Below, in pieces: positions 31,123 through 40,616 of a DNA stretch of 64,000 nucleotides. This stretch comes from Desulfurococcaceae archaeon MEX13E-LK6-19 (lineage in GTDB: Archaea > Thermoproteota > Thermoprotei_A > Sulfolobales > Desulfurococcaceae), in contig CP072660.1 of the NCBI GenBank assembly GCA_029637525.1, positions 372,001 through 436,000 of the forward strand. The letters run 5' to 3'. The notes below the pieces were generated by a model that saw nothing but the letters and a program-made list of their open reading frames with translations, was not told the DNA's origin and did not search any database. Position 1 is the first letter of the stretch, and each line of letters begins with the position of its first letter. Position numbers and translations under genes: made by a program.

Positions 31123-31536
31123 CTAGGCAACTAGTTTAGCATATATTTCTTCTACTTTATCTATGATTTTCAACAACTCATTTAGTTCATTTATACGTTT
31201 AGTATTATTGGTTTCGATAAATTTTTCCTTGATCTCATTAATTAGATCTTTTTCATAAGGTATGCTAACTAGAGCAATATATCTACTAAATACATTAAGA
31301 TATTCTACTGTAGTATCATTACCTGGCCATAATCCTTTGCTTGACGCCATAGAACCTACCAGTTCTAACTCTTTGAGTATACTTGATAGTCTTCTTGACA
31401 GCAATGGTATTTTATTGGAGTCACCATATGCTCTTACTTCATTTAGTATAATCTTTGTTAAATCAATGATCTTCTCATAATCGTCAATAGCTTTTTTCAA
31501 CCTATTTAATATATCAATAGGGCTATCCTCCATCAA
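31123..31536 (-). CDS. Helical protein of unknown function
   Basis: This 137-residue, highly charged protein is predicted to be helical, with possible coiled coils at residues 8-45 and 95-130. There are no Cys residues and no signal peptide. It lies 1 base after the gene at 31538-31936 and was probably transcribed with it. I recognise no family. Its helical-bundle character suggests a scaffold or regulator. Confidence 0.7.
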   Translation of the reverse strand: MMEDSPIDILNRLKKAIDDYEKIIDLTKIILNEVRAYGDSNKIPLLSRRLSSILKELELVGSMASSKGLWPGNDTTVEYLNVFSRYIALVSIPYEKDLINEIKEKFIETNNTKRINELNELLKIIDKVEEIYAKLVA

Positions 31537-31537
31537 C

Positions 31538-31936
31538 TCACCCAGCCTTCTTTCTCACTGTCGCAATGCTTTTGTCAGCAACTCCTTTTTCACGTAATTC
31601 CTCAGGATTACAGTATACTTCATTAATACTACCTTCCTCTACAATAGTTGCTTTAAATAGGAATTTATGTCTCCCAGCAACAACAATTTCTATAGTGTCA
31701 CCATCCTTTATTCCAAGCATACTAGCCAATTCCTTGGATATACGAGCAATTCCTTGTGGTAAAGACTCATCCCATCTAACTCTTATTCTCTTTTCTTTTA
31801 CACGTTCCTCCTTTCTTCTTAATTCTGATGCAGGAGGAATTATCGAAACTAGTTTGGTGACATCAATTTTAGCTTTCTTTTTCTCTCCTGTAGAGGCTTG
31901 CTCATTTTGTTTCTTTAGTTCTTGCGATTCACTCAT
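31538..31936 (-). CDS. Conserved-looking archaeal protein with a basic middle and beta-barrel-like end
   Basis: From ATG 31936 the product has 132 residues. A Glu/Lys-rich lead (about 1-30) precedes KIDVTKLVSIIPPASELR, then a strongly basic strand RIRVRWDESLP, then an AbrB- or double-psi-like barrel pattern GIARISKELASMLGIKDGDTIEIVV with HKFLFKATIV. Such small barrels bind nucleic acid or proteins. I do not know a named family that fits. It is followed after 1 base by the helical gene at 31123. Confidence 0.7.
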   Translation of the reverse strand: MSESQELKKQNEQASTGEKKKAKIDVTKLVSIIPPASELRRKEERVKEKRIRVRWDESLPQGIARISKELASMLGIKDGDTIEIVVAGRHKFLFKATIVEEGSINEVYCNPEELREKGVADKSIATVRKKAG

Positions 31937-32064
31937 ACACGATACCTCTGCTCTATTGGTTCCCACATACTATTTATCTAAACCCCTTAAAAATACGCTT
32001 TCACGATAAAAATGTTTTAGTAGCTAATATATTGTATCTTTGTTAATCAAAATATTGAATTTAT

Positions 32065-33879
32065 TTATAGATCCTTTTCAATTATACTATTCCAATCAAT
32101 AATTTTCCCTGTAAGTTTCAAGAGTTCGTTATATAGATCCTTGAGATGTATACGTTTTTGTTCACGTGTATCCCTGAATCTTATGGTAACTGTTTTGTCT
32201 TCAAGAGTTTGGTAATCTACTGTGATGGCGTAAGGTATACCTATTTCATCTGCTCGTGCATATCTTTTTCCTATACTCCCATCTTCATCATAGTAGGCAT
32301 TAAATCCTGCATGAAGCAAGTAGACATACAATTTGTAAGCTATCTCTCTTATCTTCTTATGTTCGCTTTTAGAACCTGTAACTAACGGAAATACTGCTAC
32401 TTCATATGGTGCTATTTCAGGTACTAGCTTAAGAATAACCCTACCATCACTTGCTTTCGAGATACTATTTTCTAATACTACATAGAATACTCGTTCAAGA
32501 CCATAGGATGGCTCAACTACGTGAGGAACTATTTTTTCACCATATACTTTAACTTTCTCCTCCTTAACAAGTATATGGTCTTGTGTAAGCGTCACTCCTT
32601 CTATGATAAGTTTTCCTTGCTTCCTTAGAGTCTCTGCTACCTTCTCTGGGGGCAAAGAATTAAGTTCTTTCAGTACTTTTCCTACGTTGTCACCAGCTAC
32701 TTCCTTTATTTTATTAACTAGAGGTATGATCTTTACGACAGTTTTCTCTATAGGTTTATCGTATCTCTTAAAGACAGTGAGATCTTTACCGGAGAACTTT
32801 ATGTGCTGTTTTAGATCATAGTCTGTTCTATAAGCAAATCCTGCTACTTCAACCCAACCATATTTCTCTGTATAGACTTGCTGGTCGAACGTTTGGTCGG
32901 CATAATGAGCACGTTCGTGGGGTAGTTTTTCTTCAAATCTAATCTTATCAGGAGGTATACCCAGTCTTTTCAGAAACCTATTACCTATTACCATCCAGTA
33001 CCCTAACCATGGGTTAATAATACGTTTTTCTTCAAGATGCTCCCTTAATGGAGCAATAATTGGTTCATCTATATTTTTCGTCTTCATTTCAGCCGTTACT
33101 ATTCTTAATTCCTCCGATAAAATATCGTCGGTTAAGTATTCTTTAGCTTCTTCCCAAGCCTTATCAGGATCAAAGAAGAACTCAAACTCCATTATAGTGA
33201 ATTCTCTAAGCCTAATTAATCCCTGTCTTGGAGAGATTTCGTTTCTACCAACACGACCTATCTGAGCTATTCCTATGGGTAATTTTTCTCTAATACTCTG
33301 GAACACATGCTTAAATGATACAAATATCCCCTGAGCTGTTTCTGGACGTATATACGCTGGACTACCTTTGTAGGGACCTATTTCTGTTTTAAATAATAGT
33401 AATGCGGGTCTAGGCTTTGATAATTCACCACCATCTTCAGGGCATTTAACATTATGTTTCTTAATTAATTCCCATAACTCATCCACTGAAAGGCCTTCAG
33501 CTTTTACTCCAGCAACTTCTTCAAGTAAATGGTCTGCTCTATACACTTTCCCGCATTTCGTACATACTGTTATTGGATCAGTAAAGTTGTCTTCATGACC
33601 GCTCGCTTTTAATACTATTCTTGGAGTAATTACTGGTGTTTCTATTTCTACAACAAGCCCCTGTTGTTCATTAATAAACACTTTTCTCCATAATGAAACA
33701 ATTTTATTCTTAATTAATAGCCCAACTGGACCAAAGTCGTAAAAACCAGCAACACCACCATAGATTTCATTGGATGGCCAGAAGATCCCTCGGCTTCTCG
33801 CGATCTTCGTTAATTCATCGAACTTGTCAAAGTTCTCGGCCAAGGATTTCCACCAGGTGCCTGAGATATCTGGCATCAT
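32065..33879 (-). CDS. glyS: Glycyl-tRNA synthetase
   Basis: The 604-residue protein is the archaeal/eukaryotic dimeric class II GlyRS. It has RSRGIFWPSNEIYGG near 29-43 and motif 2 in the FEFFFDPD region. A zinc-binding CTKC appears with CPEDGG insertions near 130-165. Class II motif 3 residues lie in EPSYGLERVFY, and the anticodon-binding domain (APYEVAVFPLV) is at the C-terminus. Substrates are glycine, ATP and tRNA-Gly. ATG at 33879 or the next codon starts it. It is divergent from speB with 94 bases between. Confidence 0.97.
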   Translation of the reverse strand: MMPDISGTWWKSLAENFDKFDELTKIARSRGIFWPSNEIYGGVAGFYDFGPVGLLIKNKIVSLWRKVFINEQQGLVVEIETPVITPRIVLKASGHEDNFTDPITVCTKCGKVYRADHLLEEVAGVKAEGLSVDELWELIKKHNVKCPEDGGELSKPRPALLLFKTEIGPYKGSPAYIRPETAQGIFVSFKHVFQSIREKLPIGIAQIGRVGRNEISPRQGLIRLREFTIMEFEFFFDPDKAWEEAKEYLTDDILSEELRIVTAEMKTKNIDEPIIAPLREHLEEKRIINPWLGYWMVIGNRFLKRLGIPPDKIRFEEKLPHERAHYADQTFDQQVYTEKYGWVEVAGFAYRTDYDLKQHIKFSGKDLTVFKRYDKPIEKTVVKIIPLVNKIKEVAGDNVGKVLKELNSLPPEKVAETLRKQGKLIIEGVTLTQDHILVKEEKVKVYGEKIVPHVVEPSYGLERVFYVVLENSISKASDGRVILKLVPEIAPYEVAVFPLVTGSKSEHKKIREIAYKLYVYLLHAGFNAYYDEDGSIGKRYARADEIGIPYAITVDYQTLEDKTVTIRFRDTREQKRIHLKDLYNELLKLTGKIIDWNSIIEKDL

Positions 33880-33973
33880 AATAGTGATTGATAACCTTAT
33901 TAATGTTACTTAAATCATTCTAAATTAATACTATTAGACTAAACTAATAAAATACGGCAAGGTACGATACCCC

Positions 33974-34864
33974 ATGTGGTACTGCCCTATCATAAAAACT
34001 AAGCCCTTTGGGTGCGAACATAATCCCCAATCTAAGTATCTTGTACTAGGTATTCCTTTAGATAATTCAGCATCATATAGACCGGGAACAAGATTTGCAC
34101 CATCATACATAAGAGAGGCTTCTTGTAACATAGAGTTTTACTCGATATATGCTAACATCGATGTAGATAACATTCTTTATAACGATCTCGGGGATCTCGC
34201 CGTAGTACCTGGAGATAACGAGAAGTCCATAAAAATAATAGAAGAGGCTGTAGAGATTATTAGTGAAAAATATAACGATCATGTTCTTTTCGTGCTTGGA
34301 GGAGAACACACATTAACTTACGGCGTGATTAAGGGTATAAAAAACGTCCATAAGGAAGTTGGTTACATAGTATTTGATGCACACCTCGATCTTAGGGAAA
34401 ATTATCTCGGCTATAAACTTGGACATGCATCAACAAATAGGCTCATAACAGAACTATTAGATATTAAACCATTAATCATAGGAGCAAGAGCATTTTCAAG
34501 TGAAGAGCTAAATTATGCTAATAAACAAAATATACCTTTCATAAAACCTAAAGAAATCAACGATAAAACTAGCTTAGACATTATCCAGGACTATTTATCA
34601 ACGGTAAAACATGTCTACATATCTATAGACATGGACTCTATTGATCCAGCTTATGCCCCCGGAGTATCGAATCCCGAGCCATTAGGATTAACACCTAGCG
34701 ACTTACTCAGTGTACTTAAGTATATCATAGAAAATTCTTCAAGAATACTTGGAATAGACATAGTTGAAGTAAATCCTCTATACGATGTAAGTGATATTAC
34801 AAGTATTCTTGCCGCAAAAATTATCGTTGAAGCAACAGGAATGATTCAATTAAATTTTAGTTAA
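33974..34864 (+). CDS. speB: Agmatinase/arginase-family ureohydrolase
   Basis: The 296-residue protein has the binuclear manganese-site signatures of the family: GGEHTLTYG at about 111-119, FDAHLDLRE at about 135-143, and [20 protein letters not shown] at about 214-233. These supply the metal-binding His and Asp residues. Agmatinase cleaves agmatine to putrescine and urea. Crenarchaea can make agmatine with a SAMDC-derived arginine decarboxylase, so the agmatine route is plausible; specificity is inferred. The stop overlaps the convergent rpo12 stop by 4 bases. Confidence 0.9.
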   Translation: MWYCPIIKTKPFGCEHNPQSKYLVLGIPLDNSASYRPGTRFAPSYIREASCNIEFYSIYANIDVDNILYNDLGDLAVVPGDNEKSIKIIEEAVEIISEKYNDHVLFVLGGEHTLTYGVIKGIKNVHKEVGYIVFDAHLDLRENYLGYKLGHASTNRLITELLDIKPLIIGARAFSSEELNYANKQNIPFIKPKEINDKTSLDIIQDYLSTVKHVYISIDMDSIDPAYAPGVSNPEPLGLTPSDLLSVLKYIIENSSRILGIDIVEVNPLYDVSDITSILAAKIIVEATGMIQLNFS

Positions 34865-35004
34865 ATAGCTTTTACTATCCTAAAGTTTCTTGCAACTTTA
34901 TATATAACTTCATAACCACAATAAGGACATCTAATACCAGGTAATAGTTTTAGCTGCTCATCAGTAAATACAGCACCACATTTACCGCACTTATAGTAAG
35001 GCAT
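34861..35004 (-). CDS. rpoP: RNA polymerase subunit P (Rpo12)
   Basis: From ATG 35004 the protein has 47 residues, the expected Rpo12/RpoP size. The zinc-binding cysteines are in CGKCGAVF and CPYCGYE. This is the archaeal counterpart of eukaryotic Rpb12. A longer frame upstream to 35082 has an implausible 26-residue lead, and the short start fits the family. It is divergent from aIF1. It overlaps speB by 4 bases at the 3' end. Confidence 0.93.
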   Translation of the reverse strand: MPYYKCGKCGAVFTDEQLKLLPGIRCPYCGYEVIYKVARNFRIVKAI

Positions 35005-35112
35005 CACTCTCACCTGACTGCGTAACCTAATATTGTTTAAAGTTTTATAAGGGTTGCTTCCACTAACTATAAGCGAGAACAAGAATAAATAACTCCGGTT
35101 GGAGCGTAGGCA

Positions 35113-35430
35113 ATGGTATCGGAAGACTTATCCTCACTATGTGGTGGGTTACCTCCAGAGCTATGTGAACAATTAGAAAGAGAACAACAATTTGTAAAGA
35201 TAAGACTTGACAGAAGAAAATTCGGCAAAGAGGTAACTGTAATCGAGGGATTAAGTACAAATAATGCCGAACTTAAAGAGCTAGCTTCCAAACTTAAATC
35301 AAAATTAGCTACAGGCGGCACCGTAAAGAATGGCAGAATAGAATTACAGGGAGACCATCGACACAGAGTCAAGCAGATATTAATCGAGGAACTAGGATTC
35401 CCTCCAGAAAACATAATAATAATTGACTAA
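35113..35430 (+). CDS. Translation initiation factor aIF1 (SUI1)
   Basis: The 105-residue protein carries the SUI1 fold: [20 protein letters not shown] at about 29-48, [22 protein letters not shown], and [15 protein letters not shown]. aIF1 binds the small ribosomal subunit P site and checks start-codon pairing. It is divergent from rpoP, with 108 bases between, and starts at ATG 35113 after GGAGCG. Confidence 0.95.
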   Translation: MVSEDLSSLCGGLPPELCEQLEREQQFVKIRLDRRKFGKEVTVIEGLSTNNAELKELASKLKSKLATGGTVKNGRIELQGDHRHRVKQILIEELGFPPENIIIID

Positions 35431-35564
35431 TTCACTGACCGCGATTAACCACACCACCATTGACACCAATATTCGCAATCTAAAACTTTTTATAAAAAGA
35501 ATTAAGAGAAAAAGAGTTTGATTTTGGAAGAAAAATGATATCTATCATGAACTTCAAAGTTGAG

Positions 35565-36515
35565 CTATTGTGGAGGCAAGTTTATACCGAGTTCTCTTGC
35601 GAGCTCCTTATACCTATTTCTAACAGTGACCTCTGTTACGCCAGCAATTTGGGCTATCTCTTTTTGTGTTCTCCTCTCATCACATAAGAGAGCTGCTATG
35701 TAAACTGCTGCAGCTGCCAATCCTGCTGGATCCTTTCCTGCTGTAATACCCTTCTCTCTTGCTTTATGTAGTATTTCAGCAGCTTTCTTCATTACAGTAC
35801 CGCTAAGCCCTAAGGCATGCGCTATTCTTGGGACGAAGTCTATCGGATCGCTTGTAGGAACTCTTATATCAAGTTCTTTAAGCAGTAATCTATAACATCT
35901 TGCTATATCTTTTCTATTGCTTTTTGTATACTTTGCTATCTCATCAAGAGTTCGTGGAACCTTGAGTTCTCTACAGGCAACATATACTGCAGCAGCAACA
36001 ACACTTTCAATACTTCTTCCCCTAACAAGACCTTTTTCCACAGCTTCTCTATAAATTCGAGCTGCCTCCTCTCTGACTTTTCTAGGCAAATTAAGCTGGT
36101 CAGCAAGTCTATCAAGCTCATTCATTGCTTGTGCAAGATTTCTCTCGATACTACTTTGTATCCTCGATCTTGTTTGCCATCTTCTCAATCTCTGCATTTC
36201 CAAACGACGTCTAAACTCAAGACGTTTACCAGTAGCATCACGATCACGCCAATCAATTATTGTTGCAAGACCTCTATCATGAACCGTCGATGTAAGGGGA
36301 CCGCCTGTTCTTGCTCTTTTCTCTCTTTCTTCAGGTGTAAAGGCTCTCCATTCAGGTCTTTCATCGATTACACGGGATTCAATAACTTCGCCAGTAAGCG
36401 TACAAATATACTCTCCTCTCTCAGGATCGTAAACAATTTTGTCAGGGGGACACTCTTCACTGCTTTTAGTCTCCTCTCTAGACTCCTTCTTTATGGACTC
36501 GTTTAGAAACACCAT
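35565..36515 (-). CDS. tfb: Transcription factor B with incomplete zinc ribbon
   Basis: From ATG 36515 the protein has 316 residues. It has the B-reader-like region ([11 protein letters not shown]...RARTGGPLT) and two cyclin folds (about 120-310) ending in [14 protein letters not shown]. The N-terminal zinc ribbon is altered: CPPD and CTLT replace the two CxxC knuckles, so only two of four Cys remain. TFB recruits RNA polymerase to TBP-bound promoters through that ribbon. A longer frame to 36665 adds only an unlikely lead. The gene is next to tRNA-Gln. A TFB-like fragment with the same ribbon losses lies at 39970. Confidence 0.93.
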   Translation of the reverse strand: MVFLNESIKKESREETKSSEECPPDKIVYDPERGEYICTLTGEVIESRVIDERPEWRAFTPEEREKRARTGGPLTSTVHDRGLATIIDWRDRDATGKRLEFRRRLEMQRLRRWQTRSRIQSSIERNLAQAMNELDRLADQLNLPRKVREEAARIYREAVEKGLVRGRSIESVVAAAVYVACRELKVPRTLDEIAKYTKSNRKDIARCYRLLLKELDIRVPTSDPIDFVPRIAHALGLSGTVMKKAAEILHKAREKGITAGKDPAGLAAAAVYIAALLCDERRTQKEIAQIAGVTEVTVRNRYKELARELGINLPPQ

Positions 36516-36710
36516 TAATAAGCACCCCACGTAATACTTAAATTTCCCAGCACTATAGAGTTTTTCTTCACTACTTATAAACATTTCCATAAAAAATAAT
36601 AACCACTTTATTCCTGCCCTAATCTTTTTAAACCTAGCTGAAGAACACATGCAGTTTTTCTTCATAAAAAATTAAAACCCAAATAATATTACGATATACA
36701 AGGAATAGGT

Positions 36711-36800
36711 AGCCGGGTCGTCTAGCGGCCAAGGATGCGGGGCTTTGGCCTCGATAGAGGAAGAAACCCCGTGACCGGGGTTCGAATCCCCGCCCGGCTA
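36711..36800 (+). tRNA. tRNA-Gln(TTG) with 17-nt intron
   Basis: The acceptor is AGCCGGG/CCCGGCT with discriminator A. Anticodon stem CGGGG/CCCCG holds CTTTGG and A, with the intron at 36749-36765 after position 37. The T arm is CGGGG-TTCGAAT-CCCCG. CCA follows directly at 36801-36803. EndA should remove the intron. Confidence 0.94.
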
Positions 36801-36829
36801 CCATATTACCTCTTATATTATCATCATAC

Positions 36830-37426
36830 TTACACCAACAAGAAAACTATCAAGGCTGTTAAAGGTACTGTTATCTCATCTAAAACGGATCTTGTCGTCA
36901 AACTTTCTACTACTGCCGAAGAAGAACTGGCCAGAATGGATTGTAGGGATGGTACCCCAGCTATTATGCATGATAAATAGCTTACCAAGAACATTGCAAG
37001 TGTCCCACAAAGACTTTTGTTCCTATTGTAAGGTAAACGTGGTTGCCCACACATTTTCCCTATTATTGCGGCTGCTGCATCACCTAGACTCGAGATCATT
37101 ATTGCAGCTGCAGCTTCTATGGGAGGTAAGAGGGCTATTATTAATATCGTGAAGCCCCAGAAATATACAGTTCCCGTAAAGTACCTTTTTTCAAGTTCAT
37201 CTCTTCGTGCCATGAATCTATAGGTTTGATATGCAATCGGAATTTTTATATTAATGTTCTTCCTTAACATAATCTCGTTCAACGAGTAAATAATAAAGAA
37301 GAATATTGCTATGATTAATGCTATGTATTGCCCAATCCATATTATTATAGGAATTGCAAGAAATCCGGGTATTACATGAATACTTTTTCTCTTGACTTCT
37401 CTTATTACCTCATCCCATTGAGTCAT
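36830..37426 (-). CDS. Dolichol/polyprenol kinase-like membrane protein (COG0170)
   Basis: From ATG 37426, preceded by GGTGAT, the product has 198 residues and about six hydrophobic segments. The loop SSLGDAAAAIIGKMCG and the later NKSLCGTLAMFLVSYL segment are typical of SEC59/phytol-kinase-family CTP-dependent kinases. Such enzymes phosphorylate polyprenols or phytol. In archaea they could supply dolichyl phosphate for glycan transfer. It starts four bases after the UbiA-type gene ends, so the two are co-transcribed. The substrate is inferred. Confidence 0.75.
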   Translation of the reverse strand: MTQWDEVIREVKRKSIHVIPGFLAIPIIIWIGQYIALIIAIFFFIIYSLNEIMLRKNINIKIPIAYQTYRFMARRDELEKRYFTGTVYFWGFTILIIALLPPIEAAAAIMISSLGDAAAAIIGKMCGQPRLPYNRNKSLCGTLAMFLVSYLSCIIAGVPSLQSILASSSSAVVESLTTRSVLDEITVPLTALIVFLLV

Positions 37427-37430
37427 TTTA

Positions 37431-38258
37431 TCACCCAACAAGAAACGCTATAAGACCCATAGCTAAGGGTATCTTTAAGATCCTTGTAGCCCGCCATGCA
37501 TTTTCAACGGGGTTACTCCATAAATATTTTATCGCATACAGTACTGGTAAATCTACCCCTAGTAATGCAATAGCTAGGTATGCCATACTATAGCCAAAAC
37601 TTATTGCAGGTATTGGGCTGACAACAATTAGTAAAGTAAGCACAAAAGTGCTTACATAAACAGCTTTTCTTACACCATATACTAACGCGATAGTTCTTAT
37701 ACCTGCGTTCTTATCGCCTTCAATATCTTCGATACCCTTCATGAATTCTCTTCCAAGAATAATTAGAAAAGCGTAGAGTCCAGGTAACAATGATCTACTT
37801 GGTTCTACCCCGGCTAAACCTCCAAAAAGTATATTGAGCATTGAAAGCAACGCTATGGTGATATTACCGGGAATACCCAGTTTCTTAACACGCCACGAGT
37901 ACAGATAAAGCAGCATTACAGCTGCAAGAGCAACAATGAAACTATATATACTAGCCATGAAACTGAGTACTAACCCAATAATAGCCAGCCCAATGCCTGT
38001 TACCAAGGCGGTCTTAACTCCTATTATACCTTTAGGGAGTGGTCTCCAGGGTTTACTTATTCTATCAACATCAATATCGAAGTAATCATTTACTATATTG
38101 CCCCAAGCACCTATACTTGCTGCTGCAAAGAAAACTATTAATCCTTTCCAATAATCCATCCCGCCTCCAATAAAGTATCCTACAAAAGCTGCAAAGCCTA
38201 TTATTAAACAGTTTCCTATTCTCAATAAACTTGCCCAAGCTCTTACATGTTTCAGCAT
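37431..38258 (-). CDS. UbiA-family prenyltransferase, DGGGP synthase-like
   Basis: The 275-residue membrane protein has about eight to nine transmembrane helices. The first Asp-rich motif is NDYFDIDVDRISKPWRP at about 57-73. The second is KGIEDIEGDKNAGIRT at about 172-187. Archaeal members in this position attach the second geranylgeranyl chain to GGGP to give digeranylgeranylglyceryl phosphate. The other steps are encoded by G1P dehydrogenase at 46988 and GGGP synthase at 60897. It precedes the kinase-like gene in one operon. Confidence 0.88.
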   Translation of the reverse strand: MLKHVRAWASLLRIGNCLIIGFAAFVGYFIGGGMDYWKGLIVFFAAASIGAWGNIVNDYFDIDVDRISKPWRPLPKGIIGVKTALVTGIGLAIIGLVLSFMASIYSFIVALAAVMLLYLYSWRVKKLGIPGNITIALLSMLNILFGGLAGVEPSRSLLPGLYAFLIILGREFMKGIEDIEGDKNAGIRTIALVYGVRKAVYVSTFVLTLLIVVSPIPAISFGYSMAYLAIALLGVDLPVLYAIKYLWSNPVENAWRATRILKIPLAMGLIAFLVG

Positions 38259-38359
38259 TGCCTAGTTACCCTAGTACCGCAAATTAGTGTAATATATAGT
38301 ACCAGATCTATTAATTGAGTATCAGTGGAAAATAAATGTAAAACTAATTGAAAACATGG

Positions 38360-38448
38360 CGGGCCCGCCGGGATTTGAACCCGGGACCACCCGGTTTCCG
38401 CCGATACAACCGCAGCCGGGCGTTCTATCCTGGCTGAACTACGGGCCC
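38360..38448 (-). tRNA. tRNA-Arg(GCG) with 14-nt intron
   Basis: The minus strand reads acceptor GGGCCCG/CGGGCCC with discriminator G. Anticodon stem CCCGG/CCGGG holds CTGCGG and A, interrupted after position 37 by a 14-nt intron (38396-38409). The T arm is CCGGG-TTCAAAT-CCCGG. CCA follows (plus strand 38357-38359). The acceptor matches the other tRNA-Arg at 10628, supporting the Arg call. Confidence 0.92.
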
Positions 38449-38535
38449 TTATACCTAGACTTCTATTCACAAATACTTCCTGAGTAGGGGTATTATTGTT
38501 ATCTCTAGAAGTTCTAAGGTTTAACCTAGAGTTTT

Positions 38536-39183
38536 TTACCTCTTACGGGCGATCTTCTTTGACAACATGTCAGCTAAAGCAGTAGGCAGTGGTAATTTAT
38601 ATTTTTCATCTAACAAATCAAGTGTAAACTTTATTGCATCATCCAATGTTATTTTATAACCAATACTTACATATAGTTCCTTTCCTCTATGGGATATTAT
38701 TGCCCCGACTTTATGTCCATGTGCTAATATGTATTTCACCCCACTTTCTTCAATTATTTCACCATATAGCCTCTTCTTCGCAACACCAATTGTTGGTCTA
38801 TCTAAAACTAGTCCCAAATGCGTTGCTATACCCATAGCTCTTGGATGAGACAATCCATGTCCGTCCACAAATACTATATCAGGAGATTTCGGTAGCTTCC
38901 TAACGGCTGCTATATATGCTGGAGCTTCTCTAAACGCAAGCAACCCCGGAATATATTGTATTGGAGGTATCTTCTTGACTACACTATATGTAATAAGATT
39001 CTTTGTATCAAAATCTATGAGAACTGCCACGCCAATAGCTTTGCCACCACTATAAGCGGCATCTACTCCTGCAACATACTTTATACTATTGTAATCTAAT
39101 TGCTTAAAATTTGGAAGCTCCTTAAGGACTTTTTCGGCAAGTTTTCTTTGTAGAGCCATAGCACGCCTTATGTCTATGCTCAA
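38536..39183 (-). CDS. nfi: Endonuclease V
   Basis: The 215-residue protein has AGVDAAYSG at about 38-46, YIPGLLAFREAP at about 77-88, and DGHGLSHPRAMGIATHLG at about 107-124. These match the metal-binding Asp and Glu residues and the DNA-wedge and substrate-pocket elements of EndoV. The enzyme cuts DNA, and in some organisms RNA, one base 3' to deoxyinosine or inosine. Deamination is faster at high temperature, which suits a hyperthermophile. It lies 6 bases after the proteasome beta gene on the same strand. Confidence 0.93.
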   Translation of the reverse strand: MSIDIRRAMALQRKLAEKVLKELPNFKQLDYNSIKYVAGVDAAYSGGKAIGVAVLIDFDTKNLITYSVVKKIPPIQYIPGLLAFREAPAYIAAVRKLPKSPDIVFVDGHGLSHPRAMGIATHLGLVLDRPTIGVAKKRLYGEIIEESGVKYILAHGHKVGAIISHRGKELYVSIGYKITLDDAIKFTLDLLDEKYKLPLPTALADMLSKKIARKR

Positions 39184-39189
39184 AAAATG

Positions 39190-39843
39190 TTACCTCTTTA
39201 ACACAATTTCTTCAAATTTATAACCTTCTTTAGTAATGATCAACAGATCTATTCCGTCTCCTGAAGCAGCATCTCTCTTAATTGACGCTTCAATAGCTTT
39301 CTTGGCTAGTTCTTTTGCTTCGAGAACACTTATACTTTTACTATAACTTGACTCAATAACTCCTATAGCTATAGGCCCCCCAGATCCCGTTGCTGCATAA
39401 TCATCCTCTATAAGTGAGCCCACAGGGTCTAACACATATATCTGTGGACCTCTCTCATCAATACCTCCCACAATAGATTCAGCATAGTATGGGAACAACT
39501 TGTAAGAGTAGAGTACATTAGATAATATTTTAGCTAATGATTTAACACCTATTTCTCTTCCAACTTCAAGTTCATAGTACTTCGCTTCAGTCTTTATTAT
39601 ACGTACAAGCATTTGAGTATCACCGTAAAGCCCCACAAAAGCCACGCCAATATGATCAGTTATTGGATGTACTTTCCGCGCATTCTTACTTAGTATGTAA
39701 CCATTATAGGATAGTCTCCTCTCACTAGCCAAAACAACTCCATCAACAGCTTTTATACCAACAGTAGTACCACCATCAGCCACTTTCCTACACCCATTAA
39801 GTTTAGTCCTAAACAAACTACTATAAGTTCTTAGGACAAACAA
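39190..39843 (-). CDS. psmB: Proteasome beta subunit without canonical Thr1
   Basis: The product has up to 217 residues. The mature start region reads GGTTVGIKAVDGVVL, where active family members read TTTVGI, so Gly occupies the Thr1 position when VGI is aligned. The supporting Glu17 (SERR) and Lys33 (SKNARK) regions are kept. Either this is a non-catalytic beta subunit, or the strand is one residue shorter and the following Thr serves. Crenarchaea commonly have one weak and one active beta subunit. The longest start is TTG 39843; GTG 39783 would leave a minimal propeptide. The other copy is at 46218. Confidence 0.9.
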   Translation of the reverse strand: MFVLRTYSSLFRTKLNGCRKVADGGTTVGIKAVDGVVLASERRLSYNGYILSKNARKVHPITDHIGVAFVGLYGDTQMLVRIIKTEAKYYELEVGREIGVKSLAKILSNVLYSYKLFPYYAESIVGGIDERGPQIYVLDPVGSLIEDDYAATGSGGPIAIGVIESSYSKSISVLEAKELAKKAIEASIKRDAASGDGIDLLIITKEGYKFEEIVLKR

Positions 39844-39969
39844 AGGTTAATATAAATACTTCTACAAAATTAGTCAAGAAATACTTTCGCCAAACCCCTA
39901 CACTCTCTCGTTCTATACAACCACTAGCCAATATTCAGACAAATACTCCCTTAAACATGGTGCCAAGTT

Positions 39970-40581
39970 ATGGGAGAGAATTACTCATCAAACTGCGGAG
40001 GACCCCTCGTCTGGGATTACTTTAGGGGAGAAGTAATATGCAGCACCACGGGCGAGGTTGTAGACCGCATATACGACTATAGCGACACAAGATCAACAAA
40101 CCAAGAAGACACCAAGATTACCATAGATACCACAGTAATAAACAGACACAAGAATCTATTACGCGACTATAGAAGGAATTTGAAGATGTATAGGAAAGCA
40201 TTATCGTTAATTAAAAACAGACCTTGGCTTCAAATAGATTTTGACAAAGTGGTAGAAACAGGGAAGTTTGTTAACACGATATATTCAAAAAGTACTCTTA
40301 AGGCCTTAGAAACAGTAGATAAAATGGGTATATCAAGTATCCTGAAGAAAATAATTAGGTTCATAGAGGAAATAGACCCTGTAGCTGTATCTAGAACAGA
40401 AAGAACAAAACTAGCCCTTGCCTACATGGTTTACAAAAAGATGAAAGGAGAGCCCGTCTCTCCAAAGGAAGTGGTTGAGTATTTCAACATTAGCCTAACA
40501 ACTTACAAGAGATTAGAAAAGCTTCTCAAGAGAATAATTAGTAAGACAAGTTTGGCAAGAATAAGAACAGTAATACATTAA
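39970..40581 (+). CDS. Short TFB-like protein with a matching degenerate zinc ribbon
   Basis: The 203-residue protein begins with a TFB-like ribbon: NCGGPLVWDYFRGEVICSTT then GEVVDRIYDYS. The two knuckles read CGGP and CSTT, so the second Cys of each is lost, the same as in the TFB at 35565. The rest (about 60-200) is basic and helical, with one cyclin-like region (AVSRTERTKLALAYMVYKKM and SPKEVVEYFNISLTTYKRL) rather than the two of a full TFB. It may be a TFB-derived regulator that modifies promoter recruitment. The identification rests on the N-terminus and helix pattern. Confidence 0.7.
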   Translation: MGENYSSNCGGPLVWDYFRGEVICSTTGEVVDRIYDYSDTRSTNQEDTKITIDTTVINRHKNLLRDYRRNLKMYRKALSLIKNRPWLQIDFDKVVETGKFVNTIYSKSTLKALETVDKMGISSILKKIIRFIEEIDPVAVSRTERTKLALAYMVYKKMKGEPVSPKEVVEYFNISLTTYKRLEKLLKRIISKTSLARIRTVIH

Positions 40582-40616
40582 AGACGCTGTTTAGATAGCA
40601 TCATAAAGGGAGTATA

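Noticed and set aside
36735-36980. Plus-strand ORF after tRNA-Gln
   Set aside because: It begins inside the tRNA and is antisense to the kinase-like gene.
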